Notes under the pieces: model-generated | The model's database searches: none | The model's input: the letters and a program-made list of their open reading frames with translations, nothing else | Told to the model about the DNA's origin: nothing | Origin: Lachnospiraceae bacterium | Lineage (GTDB): Bacteria; Bacillota; Clostridia; Lachnospirales; Lachnospiraceae | Length of the DNA: 64,000 nt | Assembly: GCA_011959105.1 (NCBI GenBank) | Contig: BLLU01000133.1 | Span: 27,162 to 91,161 of the forward strand | Direction of reading: 5' to 3' | Part shown: piece by piece, positions 34,709 through 41,966 of the stretch | Position numbering within the stretch: position 1 is the first letter of the stretch | How the letters are laid out: every line of letters begins with the position of its first letter | Made by a program: the position numbers and the translations under genes

Positions 34709-35572
34709 TTGGAGGAAGAAAAACGGAAAGAAAGAAGAAAACAGAACTTGGTATATGGAATCTGCGGCCTCCTGCTGATGCTGGTGCTGCTGCCTATTGC
34801 GCTGCGCCGGGAGCGGCAGGCGGATCTACAGGCGGAAGTGCTGTTTCTGGGAGACAGCATATTGGGGCAATACCGGGATGAGACCTCCATCCCTTCCCAG
34901 GCGGCCCGGCTGATGGATGTGTCTGTGTTTAACGGGAACTTTGGCGGTACCACGATGAGTCTCCAGAACCGGGAGGGACGGGAGGCTTACTACCGGGACG
35001 GGCTCTCTTTTTCCCAACTGGCCAAAGCAGTGGCGGCCTTGGACTTTGGGACGCAGCAGACCATACGCACCAAGGACTATGTTACCATGCATTTCGGCGA
35101 TATTGTGGACGAATTGGACAGAGTGGACTTTTCCATGGTGAGGACCTTGGTGGTAAGCTATGGGATGAACGATTATGTTACGGGCAGTCCGATCTGCAGC
35201 CCCGGGGAACCGGAGGATACTTTTTCCATGGAGGGAGCCATGCGCACGGGAATACGTTTTCTGCAGCAGAGTTATCCGGCCCTGCGGATCGTTTTTGTAA
35301 GTCCCACCTATTGTTGGTTTATAGATGATGACGGAAGTGTCACCAGCACCTGTGAAAACCGGGATTTTGGCGGAGGTTTCCTGGAGGATTATGTGGAGGC
35401 CCAGCGCAGAGTGGCTCAGGAGTGCGGCGTGGAATTTCTGGATTTGTACCACGGCTATTATCCCCATGAGGAACCCCAGGACTGGCGTGTGTACACCAGC
35501 GACGGTATGCATCCCAACCCCGACGGCCGGCAGAAAATCGCGGAAACCCTGGCGGCATATCTGGAGGAATAA
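34709..35572 (+). CDS. Membrane-anchored SGNH/GDSL-type hydrolase
   Basis: This protein of 287 residues starts at TTG 34709, with GAGG of the pseG stop region five bases upstream. A charged N terminus (EEEKRKERRKQ) and one TM anchor lead to an outside SGNH domain: LFLGDSILGQYRD (nucleophile Ser), FNGNFGGTTMS (Gly block), VVSYGMNDY (Asn block) and SDGMHPNPDG (Asp-His). It resembles the larger SGNH protein at 18371-19906 in all four blocks (GVNDY/GMNDY, DGVHPN/DGMHPN). It follows pseG without a gap, which suggests that it edits an acyl group on the pseudaminic acid or a neighbouring sugar after export. Esterase or transferase cannot be separated here. Confidence 0.8.
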   Translation: MEEEKRKERRKQNLVYGICGLLLMLVLLPIALRRERQADLQAEVLFLGDSILGQYRDETSIPSQAARLMDVSVFNGNFGGTTMSLQNREGREAYYRDGLSFSQLAKAVAALDFGTQQTIRTKDYVTMHFGDIVDELDRVDFSMVRTLVVSYGMNDYVTGSPICSPGEPEDTFSMEGAMRTGIRFLQQSYPALRIVFVSPTYCWFIDDDGSVTSTCENRDFGGGFLEDYVEAQRRVAQECGVEFLDLYHGYYPHEEPQDWRVYTSDGMHPNPDGRQKIAETLAAYLEE

Positions 35573-35588
35573 GGCCATAGCACAGATA

Positions 35589-35607
35589 TCCCCGCGGCAG
35601 GCGGGGA
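35589..35607. other. GC-rich hairpin between SGNH gene and gtrII
   Basis: TCCCCGC and GCGGGGA with a five-base loop, 17 bases after the stop. There is no T run, so it is more likely an mRNA-stabilising or processing hairpin than a full terminator. Confidence 0.4.
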
Positions 35608-35657
35608 ACTTTCAAAGATTAAATTTAGTCCGCCGAAGCGGGCATGGAGTATAAACT

Positions 35658-37193
35658 ATGAAAAATCCCACGGAGACATGGAACAACTTGCGGAGACATT
35701 GCAGAAGGGAATGGAAGCTGGCTTTTTTCAGTACCTTTCTGCTGGGCCTGCTGATTCATATGCCCATTATGCTGCGGGACATTCCCAACCACGACGGGTT
35801 GGCCAGCATGTATTTTGACCAGAATATGATCACCTCCGGCAGGTGGTTTCTCACCGTGGCCTGCGGCATATCTTCCTACTATACGCTGCCCTGGCTCATC
35901 GGCCTGCTGGCCATGTTATACCTGGGCATAGCGGCCGTGCTGCTGGTGGAATTCCTGGAGGTGCGGCAGGGCTGGGCGGCGGTGCTGGTGGGTGGTCTGC
36001 TGGCAGTTTTTCCCTCTCTGGCATCCACTTTTGCCTATGTATTCACCATGGACGGCTATATGCTGGCGGTGCTGCTGGCGGTGCTGGCGGTGCTTCTCAC
36101 GAAAAAATACCGCCTGGGCTTTCTGCCCGGGGCGCTGTGCCTGGCCTGCAGTCTGGGCATCTACCAGTCTTATTTGCCTTTTGCGGTACTGCTCTGCCTG
36201 TACGGCCTCTATATGATTGGGACATCAGAGAATATCATACAAAATAAAATTAAAAAAGGATTTTCCTATGTGGGGATGGGAGGATTGGGATTGGCCTCCT
36301 ACTATGGGATCCTGCAGGTGCTGCTGCGCATTCAGGGCAGGGAACTGGCTTCCTATCAGGGGATCAGCGGCATGGGCAGCGCTCCCCGGGAAGGCCTTTT
36401 GGAAACAATTTCCCATATGTACCGGGACTTCTTTGCTTTTACTCTCAAGGGGAAGATATTTATGAACAATCTTTTTGCCTGGGGGGCCATGCTGCTGCTG
36501 GGAGTCTGTGTTATGGCAGTACTGCTTTTCCTGTGCGGAAAGAAAAAATGGTGGAAAAGTTTGTGGTTTTATATCCTGGCGGCAGTCAGCTTGGCGGGCC
36601 TGCCTGTGGCCATGAATCTGATTCTGGTGATTTCGCCGGATGTTACCTACCATCTGTTGATGCGCTACCATTGGGTGCTGCTGCCCATCTGCATGGTGGC
36701 GGCGGTCAGCAGGCACAGCGGGCGTATGCCCTGGGCCTCCTGGCTGGGACTGGTCTGCGGCCTGGTGCTGATCTTCAATTATGGGGTGATGGACCAGATC
36801 GCCTATTCCAATCTGGAGAAAAAATACGAAAAGACCTATGCTTATTGTATCCGGCTTCTGGATCGGATCGAGCAGACGCCGGGATACTATCAGGGCATTC
36901 CCATCGCCATGATCGGCGTGGTGGGGGAGGAGTCCTATCCCCTCACGGATCTGACAGGAGATGTGACGGCGGGCATGATCGGCATGGGGGGAGACAGCCT
37001 GCTGTACACCGGGGCCAATTATCAGGCTTTTATCCAGAATTACCTGGGAGCGACCCTGAATATCCTGCCGCCGGAGGCCATGGAGGATATGTATTATAGC
37101 GAAAGCTACCGGGAGATGGAGAGTTTTCCGGGTGCGGATTCCATTCGGATCATGGACGGGGTGATGTATATCAAGACGGAGAACCGGGAGTGA
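35658..37193 (+). CDS. GtrII-like glucosyltransferase-domain membrane protein
   Basis: This 511-residue protein has about ten TM segments and matches the GtrII family pattern: LLIHMPIMLRDIPNHDGLAS after TM1, with the NHDG acidic loop, then MITSGRWFLTVACGISSYYT and FTMDGYMLAVLLAVLAV. GtrII proteins move glucose from undecaprenyl-phosphate glucose onto O-antigen in Shigella phages and recur in Gram-positive glycan loci. Here one of the GtrB-like enzymes would supply the donor. The C-terminal 120 residues form an outer soluble domain (GEESYPLTDLTGDVT). GGAG lies 9 bases before the ATG. It is the last gene of the large operon. Confidence 0.85.
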   Translation: MKNPTETWNNLRRHCRREWKLAFFSTFLLGLLIHMPIMLRDIPNHDGLASMYFDQNMITSGRWFLTVACGISSYYTLPWLIGLLAMLYLGIAAVLLVEFLEVRQGWAAVLVGGLLAVFPSLASTFAYVFTMDGYMLAVLLAVLAVLLTKKYRLGFLPGALCLACSLGIYQSYLPFAVLLCLYGLYMIGTSENIIQNKIKKGFSYVGMGGLGLASYYGILQVLLRIQGRELASYQGISGMGSAPREGLLETISHMYRDFFAFTLKGKIFMNNLFAWGAMLLLGVCVMAVLLFLCGKKKWWKSLWFYILAAVSLAGLPVAMNLILVISPDVTYHLLMRYHWVLLPICMVAAVSRHSGRMPWASWLGLVCGLVLIFNYGVMDQIAYSNLEKKYEKTYAYCIRLLDRIEQTPGYYQGIPIAMIGVVGEESYPLTDLTGDVTAGMIGMGGDSLLYTGANYQAFIQNYLGATLNILPPEAMEDMYYSESYREMESFPGADSIRIMDGVMYIKTENRE

Positions 37194-37210
37194 GGGAGAG
37201 GCTGGAGACC

Positions 37211-37230
37211 GTTCCCGTTGGCACGGGGAT
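37211..37230 (+). terminator. Weak hairpin at the end of the glycan operon
   Basis: GTTCCCGT (37211-37218) can pair with ACGGGGAT (37223-37230) around a TGGC loop, with two G-T pairs. It is followed by TCTTCTG, not a T run. A likely but weak operon end. Confidence 0.4.
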
Positions 37231-37263
37231 CTTCTGCCATTTGAAAAATTGATTGATTGCCTC

Positions 37264-37292
37264 TTGGCAAACCGAAATAAGTGTGTTAAGAT
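37264..37292 (+). promoter_or_regulatory. Sigma-A promoter for the YjfB-like gene
   Basis: TTGGCA (37264-37269), 17 bases, TAAGAT (37287-37292), 44 bases before the ATG. I looked for a flagellar sigma-D site (TAAA then GCCGATAT) and saw no good match. Confidence 0.65.
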
Positions 37293-37336
37293 AAAACCAT
37301 AAGACAGAAAATTAACCTTTTGCAGGAGGTATGGAT

Positions 37337-37528
37337 ATGGATATTGCAGGACTGTCGATGAATATGGCGATGATGGATGTGCAGTCCCAGGTGGGAATCA
37401 AGATGCTGAGCAAAGCCATCGACATGGGTGAAGAGCTGGGCGCGGGCGTGGTTCAGATGGTAGATGCCGCGGCAATGGAGCGCAGTGTGAATCCGGCAGT
37501 GGGAGGCAGCATAGATATTCGTTTGTAA
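37337..37528 (+). CDS. YjfB-family putative motility protein
   Basis: This 63-residue protein, MDIAGLSMNMAMMDVQSQVG onward, then KAIDMGEELG and a C-terminal HPAVG-like NPAVGGSIDIRL end. The pattern (short N-terminal helix, methionine-rich, then G-x-x-IDI end) fits the YjfB small motility protein family found beside flagellar genes in Firmicutes. AGGAGGT ends six bases before ATG 37337; ATG 37331 touches that ribosome site and is less likely. It has its own promoter and a strong terminator, so it is a single-gene unit. Its molecular function is unknown. Confidence 0.75.
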   Translation: MDIAGLSMNMAMMDVQSQVGIKMLSKAIDMGEELGAGVVQMVDAAAMERSVNPAVGGSIDIRL

Positions 37529-37556
37529 CGGATTGGTAATTTTTTCCGACTATAGG

Positions 37557-37594
37557 GGTGGTGAGGCATAGAAAAAAGGCCTGCCACCTTTTTT
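37557..37594 (+). terminator. Intrinsic terminator after the YjfB-like gene
   Basis: GGTGG-TG-AGGC (37557-37567) pairs with GCCT-G-CCACC (37579-37588), with a small internal bulge, followed directly by six T. Confidence 0.85.
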
Positions 37595-37630
37595 GTGACT
37601 AATTATCCATTAATTTTTCACAAAAACCTA

Positions 37631-37659
37631 TTGCTTTTTCTGCGATTTTTTTGTACATT
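37631..37659 (+). promoter_or_regulatory. Possible promoter for the PucR-type regulator and ftsEX
   Basis: TTGCTT (37631-37636), 17 bases, TACATT (37654-37659), in an AT-rich stretch 87 bases before the regulator. Both boxes are imperfect. Confidence 0.4.
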
Positions 37660-37745
37660 TGTATTAAATAGGATTTTCGGCATTTTTACTAATATCTATA
37701 TGTACGGAGCAGAAAGTACCTCACACAGGAAAAGGAGTAGGAAAT

Positions 37746-38831
37746 ATGATATCAAATCAGATTTTGCAGAGCACCATAGACGGACTGAAGGGGATCGCCA
37801 GGGTTGATATCTGCGTTATGGATGTGGACGGTAAGCCGGTGGCATATACCGCCGATATGTCGGGCAGCGGCAGGGCGGTGGTGGAATTCGCCAAGTCTCC
37901 GGCGGACTCTCAGGAGATTCAGGGGTATCAGTTTTTCAAAGTATATGACGAACAACAGCTGGAGTATGTGCTGGTCATCGCGGGGGGCGGTGAGGATGTG
38001 TATACCATCGGAAAGTTGAGCGCTTTCCAGGTGCAGAACCTGCTGGTGGCCTACAAGGAACGGTTTGACAAGGACAATTTTATCAAGAACCTGCTGCTGG
38101 ACAATCTGCTGCTGGTGGATATCTACAGCCGGGCCAAGAAGCTGCATATTCAGATGGATGTGAGCCGGGTGGTAATGATCGTGGAGTCCGAGAACGGCAA
38201 GGACAACAACGCGCTGGAACTGGCCAGGTCTTATTTTGGCAGCAACAGCAAGGATTTTATCACCGCAGTGGACGAGAACAATGTAATCGTGGTCAAGGAC
38301 CTGGCGGAGTCCGACAACAGCAAGGAGATTGACCGGGCAGCCAGAGGACTTTGCTCCGCCCTGCAGAAGGAGGGTCTCAGGGAAGTACATATTGCGTACG
38401 GCACGGTGGTAAAGGAGATCAAAGAGGTCAGCCGCTCCTACAAGGAGGCCAAAATGGCTCTGGATGTGGGCAGGATTTTCTTTGACGAAAGGGATGTGAT
38501 TGCTTACAGTGCGCTGGGCATCGGAAGACTGATTTACCAACTGCCCATCCCCCTTTGCAAGATGTTTATCAAGGAGATATTCGGGGGCAAAAGCCCGGAT
38601 GAATTTGACGAGGAGCCCCTGACCACCATATATAAGTTCTTTGAGAACAGCCTGAATGTGTCCGAGACTTCCCGCCAGCTTTTCATTCACCGCAATACTT
38701 TGGTATACCGTCTGGATAAGCTGCAGAAAAGTACCGGGCTGGACCTGCGGGTATTTGAGGATGCCATTACTTTTAAGATTGCGCTGATGGTGGTAAAATA
38801 TATGAAGTATATGGAGAACTTTGAGTTTTAG
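37746..38831 (+). CDS. PucR/CdaR-type transcriptional regulator (sugar-diacid regulator family)
   Basis: This 361-residue protein has an N-terminal ligand-sensing domain (about 1-130, DICVMDVDGKPVAYT), a middle GGDEF-like helper region (about 140-270, ending SYKEAKMALDVGRIFF), and the C-terminal PucR helix-turn-helix (about 300-355) with NSLNVSETSRQLFIHRNTLV and YRLDKLQKSTGLDLR. Proteins of this group activate uptake or catabolic genes, but here the gene lies ten bases before ftsE, so it may be tied to division or wall hydrolysis. It should not be confused with the YbbR-type CdaR at 58111. AGGAGTAGG lies before the ATG. The ligand is unknown. Confidence 0.85.
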   Translation: MISNQILQSTIDGLKGIARVDICVMDVDGKPVAYTADMSGSGRAVVEFAKSPADSQEIQGYQFFKVYDEQQLEYVLVIAGGGEDVYTIGKLSAFQVQNLLVAYKERFDKDNFIKNLLLDNLLLVDIYSRAKKLHIQMDVSRVVMIVESENGKDNNALELARSYFGSNSKDFITAVDENNVIVVKDLAESDNSKEIDRAARGLCSALQKEGLREVHIAYGTVVKEIKEVSRSYKEAKMALDVGRIFFDERDVIAYSALGIGRLIYQLPIPLCKMFIKEIFGGKSPDEFDEEPLTTIYKFFENSLNVSETSRQLFIHRNTLVYRLDKLQKSTGLDLRVFEDAITFKIALMVVKYMKYMENFEF

Positions 38832-38840
38832 GGGGAACAG

Positions 38841-39587
38841 ATGAGGAGAAAAGAAGCAATTAGGAAACAGCAGGCCAAGTTCATCGAAGAGAACGGGGTG
38901 ATCTGCCTGGATAATGTAAGCAAGTCCTATTCCACCGGTTCACCGGCGCTGAACGGGATTTCCCTGAAGGTACACAAAGGCGAGTTTGTATTCATCGTGG
39001 GGGACAGCGGTTCCGGCAAGTCCACCCTGATTAAGCTGCTGCTGAGGGAACTGGTGGCTTCTTCCGGCCAGGTCAGCGTGATGGGAAAAGATATGGCGAA
39101 GCTCCGCAGGCGGGAGATCCCCAAGCTGCGCCGCAATCTGGGCGTGGTGTTCCAGGACTTTCGGCTGCTCAATGACAGGAATGTCTATGAGAATGTGGCC
39201 TTTGCCCAACGCATTATAGAGGTCCCGGGACGGGAGATCCGGCGGAATGTCCCCGCCATCCTGGCCACCGTGGGTCTGGCCGGCAAGTACAAGGCCAAGA
39301 CCAAACAGCTCTCCGGAGGCGAGCAGCAGAGAGTGGCCCTGGCCAGGGCACTGATCAACAGTCCTTCCATCCTGCTGGCAGACGAGCCCACCGGCAATCT
39401 GGATCCCAAGAATTCCTGGGACATCATGAAGCTGCTGGAGGAGATCAATGAGTCCGGCACCACCGTGGTGGTAGTCACCCATAACCGTGAGATCGTCAAC
39501 GCCATGCAGAAGCGCGTGGTTACCATGAAGAAGGGCGTGATCATCAGCGATGAAGAGGAAGGGGCATATATAGACGATGAAGATTAG
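38841..39587 (+). CDS. ftsE: Cell division ATP-binding protein FtsE
   Basis: This 248-residue cytoplasmic ATPase of the FtsEX complex controls a septal peptidoglycan hydrolase through the membrane. GDSGSGKSTLIK is Walker A, FQDFRLLNDRNVYENVAFA holds the Q-loop and the FtsE-specific segment, LSGGEQQRVALARAL is the signature, and ILLADEPTGNLD is Walker B, followed by VVTHNRE. The first 18 residues (RRKEAIRKQQAKFIEEN) are an extension absent from most FtsE; a GTG at 38898 would give the short form. Its end overlaps ftsX by 11 bases. Confidence 0.95.
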   Translation: MRRKEAIRKQQAKFIEENGVICLDNVSKSYSTGSPALNGISLKVHKGEFVFIVGDSGSGKSTLIKLLLRELVASSGQVSVMGKDMAKLRRREIPKLRRNLGVVFQDFRLLNDRNVYENVAFAQRIIEVPGREIRRNVPAILATVGLAGKYKAKTKQLSGGEQQRVALARALINSPSILLADEPTGNLDPKNSWDIMKLLEEINESGTTVVVVTHNREIVNAMQKRVVTMKKGVIISDEEEGAYIDDED

Positions 39588-40485
39588 CACATTCTTTTAT
39601 ACCATACAGCAGGGTTTCCGCAACCTGTTCCGCAACAAATGGTACTCGCTGGCATCCATCGCCACTATTGCGGCATGCCTCTTTCTGTTTGGGGTTTTCT
39701 ATGCGATTGTGGCCAATTTCCAGCATATGGTCCGGGGTGCGGAGGAGAATATCTGTGTCACCGTCTTTTTTGAGGATGATATCACGGATACCCGGATCGA
39801 GGAGATCGGTACCATGATCCGCGGCCGCACGGAAGTGTCGGAGGTGGTTTATATTTCCGCGGAGGACGCGTGGGCGGACTATCAGAAGATCTATTTCGGG
39901 GACAGGGTGGATGAGTTTATCGCAGGTTATCCTAAAAATCCCCTGGCCGGGTGTATGAATTATGTGGTGTACCTGAGCGATGTGTCCATGCAGGACGCGC
40001 TGGTGACTTATCTGTACTCCATCGAAGGGGTACGCCTGGTGAACTATTCCGCCCTTACGGCCAGTACCCTGAGCGGCGTGAACCTTCTGATCGGATATGT
40101 GTCCCTGGGCATCATTGTGGTACTGCTGGCGGTGTCCGTGTTTCTGATCAGCAACACCGTGACCATCGGTATTTCGGTGCGCAAGGAAGAGATCAATATT
40201 ATGAAATATATCGGCGCAACGGACTTTTTCGTGCGCGCTCCCTTTGTGCTGGAGGGCATGCTGATCGGTCTGATCGGGGCAGCCATCCCCTTGTGGGCGG
40301 TGCACTACACTTATGACAGCGTGTTGGTTTACGCCACGGAGAAATTTTCCATGCTGAGCCATCTGCTGATTTTTCTGCCTGCCGAGACGATCTTTGGCGT
40401 GTTGACTCCGGTCTGTCTGGGTGTGGGTGTAGGCATCGGCTTTGTGGGCAGTATTTCCACGGTGAGAAAGCACCTGCATGTGTAG
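39577..40485 (+). CDS. ftsX: Cell division protein FtsX
   Basis: This 302-residue membrane protein has four TM segments: one near 20-45, and three between about 170 and 300. The extracytoplasmic domain between TM1 and TM2 (ENICVTVFFEDDITDTRIEE onward) is the part that contacts a PcsB-type hydrolase in Gram-positives. The FtsX core NTVTIGISVRKEEINIMKYI followed by GATDFFVRAPFVLEG is well conserved. It is translationally coupled to ftsE, and the hydrolase is encoded next, so this is a complete FtsE-FtsX-hydrolase module. Confidence 0.95.
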   Translation: MKISTFFYTIQQGFRNLFRNKWYSLASIATIAACLFLFGVFYAIVANFQHMVRGAEENICVTVFFEDDITDTRIEEIGTMIRGRTEVSEVVYISAEDAWADYQKIYFGDRVDEFIAGYPKNPLAGCMNYVVYLSDVSMQDALVTYLYSIEGVRLVNYSALTASTLSGVNLLIGYVSLGIIVVLLAVSVFLISNTVTIGISVRKEEINIMKYIGATDFFVRAPFVLEGMLIGLIGAAIPLWAVHYTYDSVLVYATEKFSMLSHLLIFLPAETIFGVLTPVCLGVGVGIGFVGSISTVRKHLHV

Positions 40486-40541
40486 GGGCCGGGGGATAAG
40501 GGCGACGGCGGGGGCAGCCTGTGCCGCGCAAGGGGATTGAC

Positions 40542-41768
40542 ATGAAAAAATGGAAGATAACAGGGGGCCTGGTATTGGCGGCGACGCTGCTGTGCGCGGC
40601 GGGAGGGGCCCGGGTATCCGCCACCAATCTGTCCAATATCACATCGGAATCCATTCAGGAGATGGAGAATCAGATTGATAATGCGCAGAATGAACGAGAT
40701 CAACTGAAAAACGGTCTTTCCGACATCAGGAAACTGGTGCAGCAGTTGGAGCAGGAGAAGAAGGACCTGAAGAACTATGTGGTAAAGCTGGATGAGAACA
40801 TGGCTCAGATCGAGCAGAAGATCGCGGACCTGAAGACACAGATTGCCAACAAGGAAGCGGATATCGTGGAAGCCCAGAGGCAGCTTGAAAATGCATTGGA
40901 AGTGGAGGCCGGGCAGTATGAAGCGATGTCAAGCCGCATAAGATTTAGTTATGAGAGGGGCGAGAACTATTTCCTGGACATGATCATGGGAGCCTCCAGC
41001 TTTGCGGATTTCCTTAATCGCAGTTTTTACATGGAGCAGGTGGCCGAGTACGACAATCAGATGCTGGTGTCTTTTATCCAGACCAGAGAATATGTGGAGT
41101 TGTGCAAGGCACGCCTGGAGGAGGATAAGGCTTTTCTGGACGAGGCCAAGGCGGGGGTGGAAACCGAGCAGGCGGCTCTGGAAGAGTTGATGAACCAGAA
41201 GGAGCGGGAACTGAACGCCTACGAGCAGAGGATCAGCACAGGAGAACAGTCCATTGAGGAATACGAGGCGGACATCAAGGCCCAGAACGAGTTGATTGCC
41301 GCTCTGGAAAAGGCGGTGGAGGACGAGAAGAAACGGATCCTGGCCAGCAGCGGCAAGGTGCTGACCTACGACGGCGGCACATTTAAGTTTCCCCTGGCCT
41401 CCTACACCCGGGTGTCTGATGATTATGGCATGCGGCCGCATCCCACTCTCTTTGTGCAGCAATTTCACAATGGCGTGGATTTTGCATCTCCCAAGGGGAC
41501 AGCTATTTACGCGGCCTATGACGGGATTGTGGTGGCAGCGGATTACAGTTCCACCATGGGGAATTATGTGATGATTGACCATGGCGGCGGGCTGTATACC
41601 ATCTACATGCATGCGTCCAAATTGTATGTGAAGAAAGACGATGTGGTAGCCAGAGGCAATACCATAGCGGCGGTGGGTTCCACCGGGCGCTCCACTGGAA
41701 ATCATCTCCATTTCAGCGTGCGGTTGAACGGGGAATATGTTTCTCCCTGGAATTATATCTCACCTTAA
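40542..41768 (+). CDS. Coiled-coil M23 murein hydrolase, PcsB/EnvC-like partner of FtsEX
   Basis: This 408-residue secreted protein has a signal peptide (MKKWKITGGLVLAATLLCAA, cleavage near ARVSA). Residues of about 35-265 are a long two-part coiled coil (EQEKKDLKNYVVKLDENM and so on), as in PcsB and EnvC, which FtsX uses to hold and release the enzyme. Residues 290-405 are an M23 LytM domain with the zinc ligands HNGVDFASPKG and HLHF, so it should be an active endopeptidase. AAGGGG lies six bases before ATG 40542. It should cut peptidoglycan at the septum on a signal from FtsEX. Confidence 0.9.
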   Translation: MKKWKITGGLVLAATLLCAAGGARVSATNLSNITSESIQEMENQIDNAQNERDQLKNGLSDIRKLVQQLEQEKKDLKNYVVKLDENMAQIEQKIADLKTQIANKEADIVEAQRQLENALEVEAGQYEAMSSRIRFSYERGENYFLDMIMGASSFADFLNRSFYMEQVAEYDNQMLVSFIQTREYVELCKARLEEDKAFLDEAKAGVETEQAALEELMNQKERELNAYEQRISTGEQSIEEYEADIKAQNELIAALEKAVEDEKKRILASSGKVLTYDGGTFKFPLASYTRVSDDYGMRPHPTLFVQQFHNGVDFASPKGTAIYAAYDGIVVAADYSSTMGNYVMIDHGGGLYTIYMHASKLYVKKDDVVARGNTIAAVGSTGRSTGNHLHFSVRLNGEYVSPWNYISP

Positions 41769-41890
41769 GTATATTTTATGTTAAAGTATGGAAGATTGTA
41801 GTCCAGACCGGTGTACATTGACTGATATCGTATGCCGGGCATGGATTGAAGCGGAGTTTGGTGCGGCCCGATGACAAATCTGCCGGGATG

Positions 41891-41919
41891 CTGAATGAGC
41901 ATACTGCAGTCAGTATAAC
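41891..41919 (+). promoter_or_regulatory. Possible weak promoter with a small dyad before the S41 protease
   Basis: CTGAAT (41891-41896), 17 bases, TATAAC (41914-41919). The -10 is overlapped by ATACTG-CAGT-CAGTAT (41901-41916), a six-bp inverted repeat that could be an operator. The -35 is poor. The rest of the 198-base gap shows nothing firm. Confidence 0.3.
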
Positions 41920-41966
41920 GGGCATGATGCAGGACAGGATTTTGGGAATGCAGGAAAGAGGAAAAT

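Noticed and set aside
37337..37528. Flagellar sigma-D promoter before the YjfB-like gene
   Set aside because: CCGAAATA resembles the -10, but no TAAA lies at the right distance; a sigma-A pair with exact 17-base spacing fits better.
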